NCBI GenBank assembly: GCA_947456995.1
Contig: CANGVB010000286.1
Coordinates: 1-5,621, forward strand
Reading direction: 5' to 3'
Length of the DNA stretch: 5,621 nucleotides
From: Bryobacteraceae bacterium
GTDB taxonomy: Bacteria > Acidobacteriota > Terriglobia > Bryobacterales > Bryobacteraceae
Every line of letters starts with the position of its first letter. The stretch's first letter is position 1. The position numbers were made by a program, and so were the translations under genes. Under the pieces are notes generated by a model. It was not told the DNA's origin. It ran no database searches and was given only the letters and a program-made list of their open reading frames with translations. Shown here in pieces: positions 5,072-5,621 of the stretch.

Positions 5072-5590
5072 ATGGACCCAAATCAGACCGTAGTTTACAT
5101 CCTGGTAGCTGTTCTGGTTTTGATCGTTTCGATGCTTGTTTATGCGGTAGGAGCAAGAAAGAATGATTCTGGCATCAAGCGGGAGGCCCTTGCTTTTCTC
5201 TGCTTCGGATGGTTTTGTGTGTATGCTACGCACCGGTTTTTGAGTCCTGAAGAAGCTCCGCGTTACTTCGAGGTCAACGTGTCAATCGAAGCTGACGGAC
5301 GCGGTGTCTGCGCAATTCCGGTATCTGGCTTGTATCCTCGTGAATTGCTGATTCGCCCAATGGCAGCTTTAGGTTCAACCAGCGTCGAGCCGGTTGAGAT
5401 GACTTTGGACTTGCGGGCAGAAAATGGCGGGCAAGTGGCGATTGCTTCCAAGGATGTATTGGTGCCGGGCGGCGGTGGAAACTGGCAGCAACTACGGAAA
5501 GAATTTGCTCCTAAGGTAGAAGGCGATCATTTGCTCACGATAGCAACGAGTGTGAAGGTGGGGACGATACAGGTGCGGGTGGAGTACTAA
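5072..5590 (+). CDS. Small two-helix membrane protein with a beta-rich C-terminal domain, unknown function
   Basis: A 172-residue protein I do not recognise. Helix 1 spans about residues 7-27 and helix 2 about 39-56, linked by a basic loop (GARKNDSGIKR), which implies both termini outside the cytoplasm. Residues about 64-172 are strand-rich: FEVNVSIEADGRGVC (66-80), MTLDLRAENGG (110-120), NWQQLRKEFAPKVEGDHLLT (137-156) and a last strand VGTIQVRVEY (163-172). The segment from E144 aligns without gaps to E126 onward in the protein at 3904-4374, matching at E, F, G, H, VG and V. This pattern of 'f.p...G.h.l.i' ending in a 'vg.i.v.v' strand recalls GOLD/emp24-like beta sandwiches; that likeness is inference. 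The ATG at 5072 has no Shine-Dalgarno and is probably leaderless. It diverges from the antitoxin gene. The stop TAA is at 5588-5590, and the remaining 31 bases of the window show nothing recognisable. Confidence 0.7.
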   Translation: MDPNQTVVYILVAVLVLIVSMLVYAVGARKNDSGIKREALAFLCFGWFCVYATHRFLSPEEAPRYFEVNVSIEADGRGVCAIPVSGLYPRELLIRPMAALGSTSVEPVEMTLDLRAENGGQVAIASKDVLVPGGGGNWQQLRKEFAPKVEGDHLLTIATSVKVGTIQVRVEY

Positions 5591-5621
5591 GTAACGGGGT
5601 ACCTGATGCCAGCGGCGGCTG

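Noticed and set aside
4623..5156. Open frames on the minus strand (also 4699-5073) overlapping the antitoxin gene
   Set aside because: Their translations are arginine- and serine-rich without domains, while the overlapping frame shows a full DUF433 signature.
5042..5233. Extended N-terminus of the DUF433 frame up to 5233
   Set aside because: The added 64 residues would be antisense to the divergent membrane-protein gene, and DUF433 proteins start at the DYIE region.
5591..5621. Tail of the window after the last stop codon
   Set aside because: It is too short to judge; no hairpin with a T tract and no start with a ribosome binding site can be seen.

Overview
The window looks like a chromosomal stretch of a mid-GC, probably Gram-negative bacterium. 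The mix of a YtrA-type GntR/ABC operon, a two-PDZ RseP site-2 protease and a DUF433/DUF5615 toxin-antitoxin pair would fit an acidobacterium or a similar soil or aquatic lineage. This placement is inference from gene content; there is no rRNA or other marker gene. Coding density is very high, and the only non-coding gaps of note are 88 bp and 30 bp.

Left half (1-2485, minus strand): a tightly packed four-gene operon read right to left. It encodes a YtrA-subfamily GntR repressor, an ABC ATPase (ATGA overlap), an ABC-2 type permease (14-nt overlap) and an M50 (site-2-protease-like) membrane metallopeptidase (4-nt gap) that runs off the left edge. The regulator probably represses its own operon through an operator in the promoter spacer. 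The ATPase and permease would form an exporter or an envelope-stress/antimicrobial-response transporter, with the peptidase as a likely functional partner.

Centre (2486-2573): an 88-bp divergent promoter region. It holds a minus-strand promoter with an imperfect 18-bp palindrome between its -35 and -10, a separate perfect 7-7-7 inverted repeat covering the GTG start of the regulator gene, and an overlapping plus-strand promoter candidate for rseP. Plus-strand genes then follow: rseP (2574-3899) and, 4 nt later, a small two-helix membrane protein of unknown function (3904-4374).

Right part (4256-5590): a minus-strand toxin-antitoxin module, with a DUF433 antitoxin followed directly by a DUF5615 PIN-like toxin. 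The last ~39 toxin codons are antisense to the 3' end of the rseP-linked membrane gene. A second two-helix membrane protein (5072-5590, plus strand) diverges from the antitoxin gene across 30 bp. The two membrane proteins on either side of the module share topology and a gap-free C-terminal sequence pattern, which suggests related beta-rich extracytoplasmic domains. The last 31 bases (5591-5621) show nothing recognisable. No tRNA, rRNA, CRISPR array, insertion sequence or convincing intrinsic terminator was seen.
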